From: Candidatus Bathyarchaeota archaeon | GTDB taxonomy: Archaea > Thermoproteota > Bathyarchaeia > Bathyarchaeales > DTEX01 | DNA length: 11,230 bases | Assembly: GCA_003601725.1 (NCBI GenBank) | Contig: PIYJ01000032.1 | Location: forward strand, 1 to 11,230 | Direction: 5' to 3' | Shown: in pieces, positions 1 through 6,837 of the stretch | Layout: every line of letters begins with the position of its first letter | Position numbering within the stretch: the first letter of the stretch is position 1 | The notes under the pieces: model-generated | Told to the model about the DNA's origin: nothing | Seen by the model: the letters and a program-made list of their open reading frames with translations, nothing else | Database searches by the model: none | Translations under genes and position numbers: made by a program

Positions 1-880
1 GCTTCTTGAAGAACCTATCTATGGGATCCCTCTTCATCCAGAACTCGACCTCATCCTTCGGCCTATACCAAGCCGTATCATAGACTCCATGCCCCTTCTT
101 CCTATAGGTCCTACACTCGATGAACGCAGGCCCATTACCCGATCGAATATGCTCAACCGCCTTGCTGGCCGCATAGTAGACTGCTACCACATCATTCCCA
201 TCCTCGACGAGAAATGATCTCATCCCATAACATGCTCCTCTAGCCGCTATACTCTCACCAGCAAACGACTTCTTATGGGGAACTGATAATGCATATTGAT
301 TGTTCTCGCATACGAATAGTATTGGCAGCTTCCAGGCCGCGGCCAAATTAACACCCTCATTAAATGCTCCGGTGTTCGCCGCCCCGTCTCCGAAGAAGAC
401 GACGGCTATCCTGTCCTCCTTCCTATACTTCAAGGCCAATCCAACTCCACAGGCTATCGGTATACCGCTCCCAACGATCGCGGTGGCCATCGGGATATTG
501 TGCTCGACGCTTAGGGCTGAATGCATGCTCCCACTCAACCCCTTACAGGTTCCTGTGATCTTCCCGAAGAGCTCGGCCATCAAAGCCTTCATCGGAACTC
601 CTCTAGCGATCGCGTGGCCATGACCTCTATAGGTAGAGACTATAACATCATCCTCTCTAAGAGCTTTTATAACTCCGACCGCAATCGCTTCTTCACCGAG
701 ATAGAGGTGCGCAGGCCCTATAAGCTTCCCCTCCACCAAAAACAATCTCTCAACCATCTCCTCAAATCTCCTAGCCTCAAGCATTTTCCTCAACATCATC
801 CTCAAGTCATCTTCTTTCAATTGGAGATCCTTATATCGCTCCATTGGAATTTCGTGCACTACTTCGACCTCTCCTTTCAT
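1..880 (-). CDS. Thiamine-diphosphate dehydrogenase E1 component, alpha subunit (pyruvate/acetoin type), 3' end cut off
   Basis: This is the alpha subunit of a heterotetrameric E1 enzyme, which decarboxylates a 2-oxoacid with thiamine diphosphate (TPP) and passes the acyl group to a lipoylated E2. I translated 293 codons from the ATG at 880; the frame stays open to the left edge, so perhaps 30-70 residues are missing compared with the usual 320-370. Visible landmarks are YRGHGHAIARG (about 84-94), GKITG...GLSGSMH (106-120), and the TPP/Mg signature starting GDGAANTG at 164 and ending ENN at 192-194. RKKGHGVYD (260-268) sits where E1 alpha subunits carry the phosphorylation-loop region. The frame has no SD at normal spacing, and a weak AT-rich box lies about 26 bp upstream, suggesting a leaderless start. 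E1 beta, E2 and E3 would be expected beyond the left edge. Pyruvate, acetoin and branched-chain 2-oxoacids cannot be told apart here. Confidence 0.93.
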   Translation of the reverse strand, partial: MKGEVEVVHEIPMERYKDLQLKEDDLRMMLRKMLEARRFEEMVERLFLVEGKLIGPAHLYLGEEAIAVGVIKALREDDVIVSTYRGHGHAIARGVPMKALMAELFGKITGTCKGLSGSMHSALSVEHNIPMATAIVGSGIPIACGVGLALKYRKEDRIAVVFFGDGAANTGAFNEGVNLAAAWKLPILFVCENNQYALSVPHKKSFAGESIAARGACYGMRSFLVEDGNDVVAVYYAASKAVEHIRSGNGPAFIECRTYRKKGHGVYDTAWYRPKDEVEFWMKRDPIDRFFKK

Positions 881-900
881 ACCTTTAACGGTTCTAGAGG

Positions 901-917
901 AGAATATCTACTTTTTT
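901..917 (-). promoter_or_regulatory. Weak candidate promoter for the E1 alpha gene
   Basis: On the minus strand an A-run followed by GTAGATATTC is centred near 905, about 26 bp before the ATG at 880. This spacing fits an archaeal TATA box with a leaderless start, but the match to a TATA consensus is poor, so the call rests mostly on position. Confidence 0.35.
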
Positions 918-955
918 ACTTAATTGAGCATCTATGAACGATAAGAAATTAAATG

Positions 956-965
956 CTTATATAAG
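956..965 (+). promoter_or_regulatory. Archaeal TATA box for the ATPase operon
   Basis: The palindromic box CTTATATAAG is centred near 960, so transcription should start around 986-987, only about five bases before the ATG at 992. No SD sequence precedes that ATG, which fits a leaderless or near-leaderless transcript. The box lies in a 111-bp divergent intergenic region shared with the E1 alpha gene. Confidence 0.7.
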
Positions 966-991
966 GCCAACAATCTATCGTAATCGAAGTC

Positions 992-2095
992 ATGGTGTCG
1001 GTTAAAGTCTTGAATGCTTCAAAGAAATTTGACGGCAAAAAAGTATTGGATGATGTAACCTTTGAGGTCAAGGATGGGAGTTTCACATCTATCCTTGGGC
1101 CTGTTGGTGCGGGAAAGACCACATTGCTTAGAATTATCGCTGGGGTTGAGTTTCCCGACAACGGATCGATCTATTTTGGGGACAAGGATGTGACCATGAT
1201 ACCGGCCAAGGAGAGAAACGTGGCAATGGTGTATCAAACCTTTGCACTCTACCCGCATATGAGGGTCTTTGACAATATTGCTTCGCCGCTGGCCATAAGG
1301 GGGGTTCCAAAGACGGAGATCGAGAAGAGAGTTAAAGAAGTTGCAGAACTTTTGAAAATTGGTCATCTACTATCAAGATATCCAAGAGAGCTTAGCGGCG
1401 GTGAAGCTCAGAGAGTGGCTATTGCTAGAGCTCTAATAAAGAAAGCTGACGTCTACCTCTTTGATGAGCCTCTAACCAACCTCGATTATAAGATCAGGGA
1501 GAGTATGAGAGGTGAGCTTAGAAGGATTTTTAGAGAACTTGGAGGTACGATCATCTATGCCGCATCTGACCCATTAGACACATTTACGATGGCTCAATAC
1601 GTGGTGATCTTGCATAGGGGGAAAGTATTGCAGACAGGAACGGTGGAGGAAGTTTACTTCAATCCTAAGAACGTTGATGTAAGTAGGATTCTTGCAAGAC
1701 CTCCCATGAATCTCATCGATGCCGAGTTGAAGGTCCGTGGAGATAAGTATATCTTGGATATGAAGGGAGTTGAGATCGATGTAAGCCACCTAAAGGATCT
1801 ATTAAAGGAAAAGGAGTATATCGTCGGCATTAGACCTGAGCATCTCTTCTTCCCAACCGGGGAGGAAAGAAAGGTGATCAGCTTCCCGAGCACGGTGATT
1901 GTGACAGAAATAGAGGGTTCTGAGTCAATAATTCACTTAGATTGGGAAGGATGCAAGTTGATGATGTACTACCCGTACATTAAGAGGCTAGCTCCAGGGG
2001 AGCGGCTGATTGTGAGCGCAAAACTTAAGAACCTCTACATCTTCAGTAAGAAGAATGGAGAATTGATAGCTAGGTACTCAAGGGAGGTTGCTTAA
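992..2095 (+). CDS. ABC importer ATPase, GlpS type, with Ser in place of the H-loop His
   Basis: This 367-residue cytoplasmic ATPase would power a sugar/polyol importer. Domains: nucleotide-binding domain at about 1-235 and a C-terminal TOBE-like regulatory region (IVGIRPEH at 277-284). Walker A is GPVGAGKTT (36-44), the Q-loop is at Q82, the signature is a normal LSGGE (134-138), Walker B ends FDE (157-159) and the D-loop is NLD (163-165). The H-loop reads YAASDP, so Ser192 replaces the switch histidine. From memory, bacterial GlpS proteins also lack this His (a TTEP-like stretch), and share NIASPL and the DEPL.NLDYK.RE block. It is the first gene of a two-gene operon; the next ATPase begins 2 bp after its stop. 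It could be annotated generically as UgpC/MalK, but the H-loop change argues for the GlpS branch. Confidence 0.92.
   Translation: MVSVKVLNASKKFDGKKVLDDVTFEVKDGSFTSILGPVGAGKTTLLRIIAGVEFPDNGSIYFGDKDVTMIPAKERNVAMVYQTFALYPHMRVFDNIASPLAIRGVPKTEIEKRVKEVAELLKIGHLLSRYPRELSGGEAQRVAIARALIKKADVYLFDEPLTNLDYKIRESMRGELRRIFRELGGTIIYAASDPLDTFTMAQYVVILHRGKVLQTGTVEEVYFNPKNVDVSRILARPPMNLIDAELKVRGDKYILDMKGVEIDVSHLKDLLKEKEYIVGIRPEHLFFPTGEERKVISFPSTVIVTEIEGSESIIHLDWEGCKLMMYYPYIKRLAPGERLIVSAKLKNLYIFSKKNGELIARYSREVA
2082..2088 (+). promoter_or_regulatory. Ribosome binding site for the second ATPase
   Basis: GGGAGGT lies inside the end of the first ATPase gene, nine bases before the ATG at 2098. It supports that start and translation of the second gene by SD initiation from a shared mRNA, in contrast to the SD-free first gene. 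Confidence 0.75.
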
Positions 2096-2097
2096 GG

Positions 2098-3171
2098 ATG
2101 GTCTCTGTTAGATTGGAGAACATAACCCATATTTATCCAGGAGATGTTGTAGCCGTAAGAGATGTAAGCATGGTCTTCCAAGACAAGACCTTTAATGGCT
2201 TACTCGGCCCTTCTGGATGTGGAAAGACCACCTTAATGAAGATCATCGCAGGGTTGCTGAAGCCGACGAAGGGTAGGGTTTACTTCGACAATCAAGACGT
2301 AACTGACGTATCGCCGCAGAAGAGGAACATAGCCATGGTTTTCCAGTTCCCGGTAGTCTACGACATGTCGGTATACAATAATATAGCTTTCCCACTACGA
2401 GTTAGGAAGATGCCCAAAGATGAAATTAGGAGGAGGGTGTATGAGGTAGCAGAGTTATTGGGTATAAAAGATTTATTACATGTTCACGCTATGAATCTCG
2501 ATGCTAGTGGGAGACAGAGAGTTGCTATCAGCAGGGCGTTAGTGAGGAGTCCTAATGTCTTCATCCTCGATGAGCCGTTTACTAACATAGATCCACAGAG
2601 CAGGCTAGTCCTAAGAGCCAAGCTTAAGGAGATTCAGAAAGAGCTTAAGCAAACAATGATCTTCGTGACCCATGATCAAGCAGAGGCAATAACTCTATCA
2701 GATAAGATAGCTGTGATGAATGAAGGTAGGATCATACAATACGATAGTCCGGAGATGATCTATGAAAATCCGGCGAACACATTTGTGGCTTATTTCGTGG
2801 GTATTCCAGCAATGAACTTGATCCCAGTCAGCCTGCAAGGTTCTTTCTTAGTGGCTGGAGACCTGAGATATGATGTGTCAAAATACAGGCATTTATTGGA
2901 GCCCAGGGGTACGGAGTTTATCTTAGGAATTAGAGCCGAACATATAGAGATCAGTTTATCAGAGAGAGTGGACAAGGAATGGCTAAAGATGAGATGCTCA
3001 ATGATTGAGAGTTTAGGTGCTCTATTGATATTGCATTTGGAAGGAGCGGGGATTTACGTCAAGGCAAAGACTCAGAGAATCCCTGTATCCGAGGGAGACT
3101 TCGTCTGGATCAGATTAAAGCCTGAGAAGGTGAAGATCTTCGACAAGAGAAGTAAAGAAAGATTAATTTAA
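2098..3171 (+). CDS. ABC importer ATPase, GlpT type, with degenerate signature motif
   Basis: This 357-residue ATPase is the partner of the upstream one. It has a perfect Walker A, GPSGCGKTT (37-45), a Q-loop reading VFQFPVVYD (81-89), Walker B ending LDE (157-159), D-loop NID (163-165) and a normal H-loop THD with His192. The ABC signature is broken: where the upstream ATPase has LSGGE at 134-138, this one has LDASG, followed by the usual RQRVAISRAL. From memory, bacterial GlpT also has QFPV.YD and a degenerate signature (LTADQ-like). A TOBE-like tail follows (ILGIRAEH at 275-282). The two ATPases are clearly paralogues, alignable with identical numbering through the nucleotide-binding core. 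The gene ends 22 bp from the convergent permease operon, with a short hairpin at the junction. Confidence 0.92.
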   Translation: MVSVRLENITHIYPGDVVAVRDVSMVFQDKTFNGLLGPSGCGKTTLMKIIAGLLKPTKGRVYFDNQDVTDVSPQKRNIAMVFQFPVVYDMSVYNNIAFPLRVRKMPKDEIRRRVYEVAELLGIKDLLHVHAMNLDASGRQRVAISRALVRSPNVFILDEPFTNIDPQSRLVLRAKLKEIQKELKQTMIFVTHDQAEAITLSDKIAVMNEGRIIQYDSPEMIYENPANTFVAYFVGIPAMNLIPVSLQGSFLVAGDLRYDVSKYRHLLEPRGTEFILGIRAEHIEISLSERVDKEWLKMRCSMIESLGALLILHLEGAGIYVKAKTQRIPVSEGDFVWIRLKPEKVKIFDKRSKERLI

Positions 3172-3184
3172 TCCGTACCGGATT
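3170..3184. terminator. Candidate bidirectional terminator hairpin between convergent operons
   Basis: AATCCG-TAC-CGGATT is a perfect 6-bp inverted repeat with a 3-base loop, overlapping the stop codon of the second ATPase and lying 10 bp from the stop of the convergent small membrane protein gene. T-rich sequence flanks both sides. Archaeal termination relies mainly on T-tracts, so the hairpin may act as an RNA end-stabiliser instead. Confidence 0.4.
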
Positions 3185-3193
3185 TCTGAGTCT

Positions 3194-3373
3194 TTACGCA
3201 AACTTATAGAATAGCCATCCTACTATTCCTCCTATAATCAATGCGCCCCATAGCGATAGCCTATACATAGGCTCTATGGTCTTTAGCCAGACGAAGCATA
3301 TAGCGAAGGTCAAGACTATTCCCACAAAGACTCTCTCGCCTTTTGTTAGCCTCACTGGTAAGAGCCCCATCAT
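3194..3373 (-). CDS. Small two-helix membrane protein, GlpU/DUF2160-like, 59 residues
   Basis: This small protein is predicted to have two membrane helices: about 15-33 (VFVGIVLTF onward) and 40-58 (SLWGALIIGGIVGW onward). Its start GLLPVRLTKGERVFVG resembles, from memory, the conserved G.LP..T.G.R.F.G stretch of DUF2160 membrane proteins, the GlpU component of GlpSTPQUV transporters. Bacterial members are about 90 residues with an extra N-terminal helix; that helix is absent here, and upstream sequence in this frame is hydrophilic and lies inside the permease gene. The ATG at 3373 overlaps the permease stop by 4 bp (ATGA), with GGTGA just upstream; the adjacent ATG at 3370 is an equally good start with better spacing. 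GlpU's function is not established; an accessory role in the permease complex is inference. Confidence 0.72.
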   Translation of the reverse strand: MMGLLPVRLTKGERVFVGIVLTFAICFVWLKTIEPMYRLSLWGALIIGGIVGWLFYKFA

Positions 3374-4188
3374 CTCACCGCCCCGAACGTTAGCGCTGTG
3401 GCAATATGTTTCTGCAGGAAATATATAGCTATTATGACGGGAATGTTGGCGACCACGGAGAGGGCGGCTATTTCGCTCCAATTAACCCATATCTGAGACA
3501 TATAGTGTAGCAAACCTCCTGTCAATGGCATAGCTGCTGGCGAGGTTGTTAATAGAGAAGCAAAAAGCATCTCATTCCAAGTGAAGATGAATACAAAGAG
3601 AGCGGACACCGCTATGGCTGGCTTTAACAAAGGTAGGAGGATCCTCCTAAGCATTTGCCAGAAAGTATATCCATCTATGTATGCGGCTTCCTCAACTTCT
3701 CTTGGAATCGCGTCTATGAAGCCCTTAAGCACCCATATTGTGAACGGCAGGTTTCCTATGCTATTGATGATGATTAGTCCATGGAGGGTGTCAAAAAGAT
3801 TGAGATAGGTGTAAAGAACCCAGTAAGGTATTAAGAATGCGGCTGGCGGGGCCATCCTATTTGTTAGGAACCAGAAAAGGAAGTGGTTGTCGGCTTTGAA
3901 CTTTAATCGTGAGAAGGCATATGCAGCGAGAATGCCTGGTGGAAGACAAATAGCTACTTCCGCGATTGAGAGGATGAAAGAATTTCTTAGATATGCGCCA
4001 TAAACGTCCTCAAAGAGTGGTCTGTAATAGTTAATCAAGTTCAATTTATGAGGTAGGAAGACCACTCCTCCAATAACTTCCAGTCTTGTCTTGAAAGAGG
4101 TAATTATCAACCAATATAGCGGAAAGAGGATAAATATTAGCATCAAGCCCACAAGGATCCTAGATGAAACTTTTTCCCAACTTACCAT
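3370..4188 (-). CDS. ABC importer permease, MalG/UgpE family (GlpQ position)
   Basis: This 272-residue integral membrane protein forms one half of the translocation channel. Six membrane segments can be read, roughly at 10-30, 68-92, 104-124, 132-152, 188-205 and 240-258. The cytoplasmic EAA loop, which docks on the ATPases, is EEAAYIDG (166-173) followed by RRILLPLLKP (181-190). Length and the TSFKT motif near the N-terminus (30-34) are normal for the MalG side of the family. The ATG at 4188 is preceded by a full SD (GGAGGTGA) that overlaps the stop of the upstream permease. It is the third of four genes in the order binding protein, permease, permease, small membrane protein. Confidence 0.93.
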   Translation of the reverse strand: MVSWEKVSSRILVGLMLIFILFPLYWLIITSFKTRLEVIGGVVFLPHKLNLINYYRPLFEDVYGAYLRNSFILSIAEVAICLPPGILAAYAFSRLKFKADNHFLFWFLTNRMAPPAAFLIPYWVLYTYLNLFDTLHGLIIINSIGNLPFTIWVLKGFIDAIPREVEEAAYIDGYTFWQMLRRILLPLLKPAIAVSALFVFIFTWNEMLFASLLTTSPAAMPLTGGLLHYMSQIWVNWSEIAALSVVANIPVIIAIYFLQKHIATALTFGAVR

Positions 4189-4198
4189 CTCTCCGAGT

Positions 4199-4206
4199 TC
4201 ACCTCC
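4199..4206 (-). promoter_or_regulatory. Strong ribosome binding site for the second permease
   Basis: On the minus strand this reads GGAGGTGA, a full match to the usual archaeal anti-SD complement, ten bases before the ATG at 4188. It spans the TGA stop of the preceding permease, so translation of the two is probably coupled. Confidence 0.8.
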
Positions 4207-5053
4207 TTGCCATAACTTTTAAAGTTATGAAAGTTATTATGATGACGATGTATAGGAAGAAAAGCGACATCGCGGCGCAGTATCCCATATCTAACTCGCT
4301 TAAAGCCGTCTTAACGATATATATACTTAGGTAATTTGTGGCTTTTTTAGGGCCTTCAGCTGTCAGAACCCATACTTCATCAAATATCTTGAGGGCGTCC
4401 ATCATTCTTATCAGGAAGGCGATCATTATGCCGTACTTCATTCCTGGAAGCGTAATGTATCTAAAGATGTCCCAAGAAGAAGCGCCATCAACCATAGCTG
4501 ACTCATAGGGTTCAGGTGGAATTGAGGCCCTTGCAGCAACTAAAACCAAAAACACGAAAGGTGTCCAGTGCCACACATCCATTAAAACTGTTGTGAAGAA
4601 AGCTTGAAATGGAGAAGTTCCAATATCGTAATTGAGGTTGAAAAGCTTTCTAAGGATGTAAGGAATTGGCCCGATATCAGGTCTGACCATTAGTAGCCAA
4701 ATTGAACCAACGACTAGAGGTGGAATAAGCAAGGGGGTAGAGAGGATCGTGCGTATTACCCTGTTTACACGCGTGTCCCTGTGGAGTGCTAGGGCAAGCG
4801 CCAACCCTAATGGAATTTCGATGACTAAGCATGCAAACACGAAAGCGAATCCCTTTGACAGAGAATCCCAAAAGATAGGGTCGAACATTAGGTGGAAGAA
4901 ATTATCATAACCTATGAAAATCGAAGGAACACCTAGCGTATATTTTTGAGTAGCTAGATAAGCGGCGTAGAATGTGGGTATGAAGGAGTTAAATCCAACA
5001 ATTATAAAGGCAGGCAGAAAAAGCAACCATGGATTAATGACCTGTCGACCCAC
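4199..5053 (-). CDS. ABC importer permease, MalF/UgpA family (GlpP position), GTG start
   Basis: This 284-residue permease would be the second channel half. Membrane segments can be seen at about 9-33, 67-91, 104-123, 150-173, 206-225 and 257-279. The EAA loop is YESAMVDG (183-190) followed by RYITLPGMKYG (198-208), and a LTAEGP...TNYL stretch (230-242) matches the LT.GGP...T motif usual in MalF-like proteins. The start is GTG at 5053: an in-frame stop lies two codons upstream, the ATG at 5060 is out of frame, and AGGTGGG sits at good spacing. The protein lacks the large extra periplasmic domain of E. coli MalF, as in most UgpA-type permeases. The next permease begins 10 bp after its stop. 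Confidence 0.93.
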   Translation of the reverse strand: MGRQVINPWLLFLPAFIIVGFNSFIPTFYAAYLATQKYTLGVPSIFIGYDNFFHLMFDPIFWDSLSKGFAFVFACLVIEIPLGLALALALHRDTRVNRVIRTILSTPLLIPPLVVGSIWLLMVRPDIGPIPYILRKLFNLNYDIGTSPFQAFFTTVLMDVWHWTPFVFLVLVAARASIPPEPYESAMVDGASSWDIFRYITLPGMKYGIMIAFLIRMMDALKIFDEVWVLTAEGPKKATNYLSIYIVKTALSELDMGYCAAMSLFFLYIVIIITFITLKVMARR

Positions 5054-5060
5054 TCTTCAT

Positions 5061-5067
5061 CCCACCT
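5061..5067 (-). promoter_or_regulatory. Ribosome binding site that decides the GTG start of the first permease
   Basis: On the minus strand AGGTGGG ends seven bases before the GTG at 5053. Together with the in-frame stop just upstream of that codon it fixes the start. Confidence 0.7.
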
Positions 5068-5078
5068 ATTTGAGCAGT

Positions 5079-5085
5079 AAAAAAA
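5079..5085 (-). terminator. T7 tract between binding-protein and permease genes
   Basis: The minus-strand transcript has seven consecutive T residues (A-run on the plus strand) 38 bases after the binding-protein stop. T-tracts are the main archaeal termination signal, so part of the binding-protein mRNA may end here. It would lower permease expression relative to the binding protein. Confidence 0.4.
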
Positions 5086-5096
5086 GGTATGAGGGG

Positions 5097-5109
5097 TATA
5101 AATATTTAA
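5097..5109 (-). promoter_or_regulatory. Candidate internal TATA box for the permease genes
   Basis: On the minus strand this is TTAAATATTTATA, centred near 5103. Initiation about 26 bases on (near 5077) would give a leader of about 24 bases that includes the SD at 5061-5067. The predicted start lies just past the T7 tract, so the permease genes could be transcribed independently of the binding protein. Confidence 0.5.
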
Positions 5110-5123
5110 CGTTTTTAGTCGAA

Positions 5124-6770
5124 CTACCACTTGACCGGATAGCCTAGTTCCTTGAGCTTCGCATCGATCTCCTTTGCCAACTCCTTAGCACATTCTTTTG
5201 GCGTAAGCTCTCCTGAGACCGCCTTGGCTAGCTCCGTGTAGAAGACATATAGTAGCGGCGCATAATCTCCGACCTCTAATGGCGTACCTATGAAGTACTT
5301 TTGGGCAATCGGATCTCTAATCATGGTGAAGATTCCTCCGAACTTGGCGTTCAATGGATCTAGCTCCGGGCTCATTAGCACGGATGTCCTTACCGTCGTG
5401 TTGATGGACTTCGCCCTATCAAGCTCATTCAGCGGCGAGATTACGAATTGCGACCACAGGAATCCCAGCTCCGGATTTGGTGAACACCATGGAATACAAT
5501 ATCCGCTGATGTCGGCATATCCGATGGGCTTGAACGGTGTCCAATATTCCCTATCAACTGGCGGCATAGCAACCTTAAACTTTCCAGCGATCTTAGAGAC
5601 TTTCGGGTTAGCAAAGGTTGACAGGAACTGCGTGTAGGTAACTGTCTGAGTCACCCTCCCCGCAGCCACCTGCTCGGCACACTCTACATAGATCCAGCCC
5701 TTAATTCCTGGTGGAGCGAATTTCAATAGCTTTAGGAACCAATCGATAGCTTTGACGGCGGCTTCACTATCCAAGGCACCGCCATATTCCGTCCTCGCAC
5801 TCCAAGTCTCAGTATTAATTCCCCATCCTGGCAGTAGCTTCCTGTTATATGGGCTCAGCCCTTCACCTCCAACTCCGCAGGACGGGAACCAGGTCTCGAA
5901 GAAGTCGAATCCCAAAGCCTCGTGTGCCTTGGCTCCACATGCATTAATCCATCCATATAGGTCTGGCGGCCTCGTGAAGAACTCAGCAATGTCGTGGACT
6001 TGATCCCAATATCTCGGCGGCTCCAAGTCATATCCATACTTGCTCTTAAAAGCTTTCTTCTCATCCGGGCTCTCAAAGAGGTCAGATCTATAGACATAGG
6101 TCTTCGGATAGTACTCAGCTGGAATAGTTAGGATATGTCCTCTTGGGTCGACACAATAGTCTAAGCAGAAGATGTCATTTGGATCGAATCCAGGCTCAAC
6201 CAGCTCAGGTCTTTCTTCCATCAGTTTAGTTATATCGATGACCCATTTCTTTCTAATCCATGTGCCGACCATGTCCTGATCATCATATGTCACCGTGTAG
6301 ATTCCTGTACCCTTCTCCATATCCATGATCTCTTTCTCCATGACCAGTTCGTTAGAGGTTAACTCCCAGTCGATCTTGATTCCAGTCAGCTTCTCCCACT
6401 TCGGTCCAACAACGTCCCTCAAGTAGTAATTTGGCTCCCATGCCTGAGCTAGGATCTTTATTCTCTTGCCCCTCCAAGGCTCGGTAACCTTCCTCCACCA
6501 CTCTCGAAGCTTCTCAGCCATAGCTGGAGTTGGCGGAACAGTTGTAACAGTCTTAGTGACGGTCGTGGCAGCCCCTGGAACGGTGACTGTTGTAGCAGCC
6601 CCTGGAGCTGTAACCGTAGTCGATTTCGTTACGGTGCTGGTAATGATCTTCTCTAAAACCTTCGCAGGTTTTGAATACCACCCAACAGCCGCACCAACCG
6701 CGATACCGGCTATTGCAGCAGCTACGGTTTGCAGCCATGTTCTTCTATTAACCTTTCCCTCTCCAGACAT
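5124..6770 (-). CDS. Extracellular substrate-binding protein of the transporter, long GlpV-like type
   Basis: This 548-residue protein would capture the substrate outside the cell and deliver it to the permeases. The N-terminus has a twin-arginine-like motif NRRTWLQ (8-14), a hydrophobic stretch (15-32), and no lipobox Cys. A Ser/Thr/Val/Pro/Ala linker (about 44-83) follows, with a 9-residue unit repeated twice. The binding domain starts near 85. It is longer than ordinary MalE/UgpB-type proteins (about 400-450), and FKSKYGYDL, DIAEFFTR and IGYADISGY resemble, from memory, the GlpV glycerol-binding protein. Eight cysteines include two CxxxC pairs (202/206, 425/429), suggesting disulfides. I chose the ATG at 6770 over 6788 because the TATA box at 6795-6802 lies about 28 bp upstream of 6770 but only 10 bp from 6788. 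The permeases follow after 70 bp. Confidence 0.88.
   Translation of the reverse strand: MSGEGKVNRRTWLQTVAAAIAGIAVGAAVGWYSKPAKVLEKIITSTVTKSTTVTAPGAATTVTVPGAATTVTKTVTTVPPTPAMAEKLREWWRKVTEPWRGKRIKILAQAWEPNYYLRDVVGPKWEKLTGIKIDWELTSNELVMEKEIMDMEKGTGIYTVTYDDQDMVGTWIRKKWVIDITKLMEERPELVEPGFDPNDIFCLDYCVDPRGHILTIPAEYYPKTYVYRSDLFESPDEKKAFKSKYGYDLEPPRYWDQVHDIAEFFTRPPDLYGWINACGAKAHEALGFDFFETWFPSCGVGGEGLSPYNRKLLPGWGINTETWSARTEYGGALDSEAAVKAIDWFLKLLKFAPPGIKGWIYVECAEQVAAGRVTQTVTYTQFLSTFANPKVSKIAGKFKVAMPPVDREYWTPFKPIGYADISGYCIPWCSPNPELGFLWSQFVISPLNELDRAKSINTTVRTSVLMSPELDPLNAKFGGIFTMIRDPIAQKYFIGTPLEVGDYAPLLYVFYTELAKAVSGELTPKECAKELAKEIDAKLKELGYPVKW
6561..6614 (-). repeat. Tandem 27-bp repeat encoding the binding-protein linker
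   Basis: Two tandem units encode VTAPGAATT and VTVPGAATT. At the DNA level GCAGCCCCTGGA recurs at 6568 and 6595, exactly 27 bp apart. Flanking codons continue the TV/TT pattern. The repeat probably expands or contracts the flexible stalk between membrane and binding domain. Confidence 0.8.
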
Positions 6771-6794
6771 ACGTCTGTTTATGAACAATTTGGA

Positions 6795-6804
6795 TATTTA
6801 AAGC
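6795..6804 (-). promoter_or_regulatory. TATA box for the binding-protein gene
   Basis: On the minus strand GCTTTAAATA is centred near 6799, which predicts transcription from about 6772, two bases from the ATG at 6770. No SD is present. This points to leaderless translation and excludes the upstream ATG at 6788 as the start. Confidence 0.7.
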
Positions 6805-6837
6805 TTTATGGAGAATTCTGAATTTTGGCGGCAAATC

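Noticed and set aside
300..937. Plus-strand open frames of 64-138 codons
   Set aside because: They lie antisense to the E1 alpha gene, which has continuous family motifs on the minus strand; their translations show no domain or plausible composition.
3194..3481. A 95-residue version of the small membrane protein
   Set aside because: The extra 36 residues overlap the permease gene, are hydrophilic with no family resemblance, and the ATGA overlap with an SD gives a better start at 3373.
5054..5060. ATG at 5060 as start of the first permease
   Set aside because: It is out of frame with the permease, and an in-frame stop precedes the GTG at 5053.
6771..6788. Upstream ATG at 6788 as start of the binding protein
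   Set aside because: It is only about 10 bp from the TATA box centre and so would not be inside the transcript; the ATG at 6770 fits and still gives a full signal sequence.
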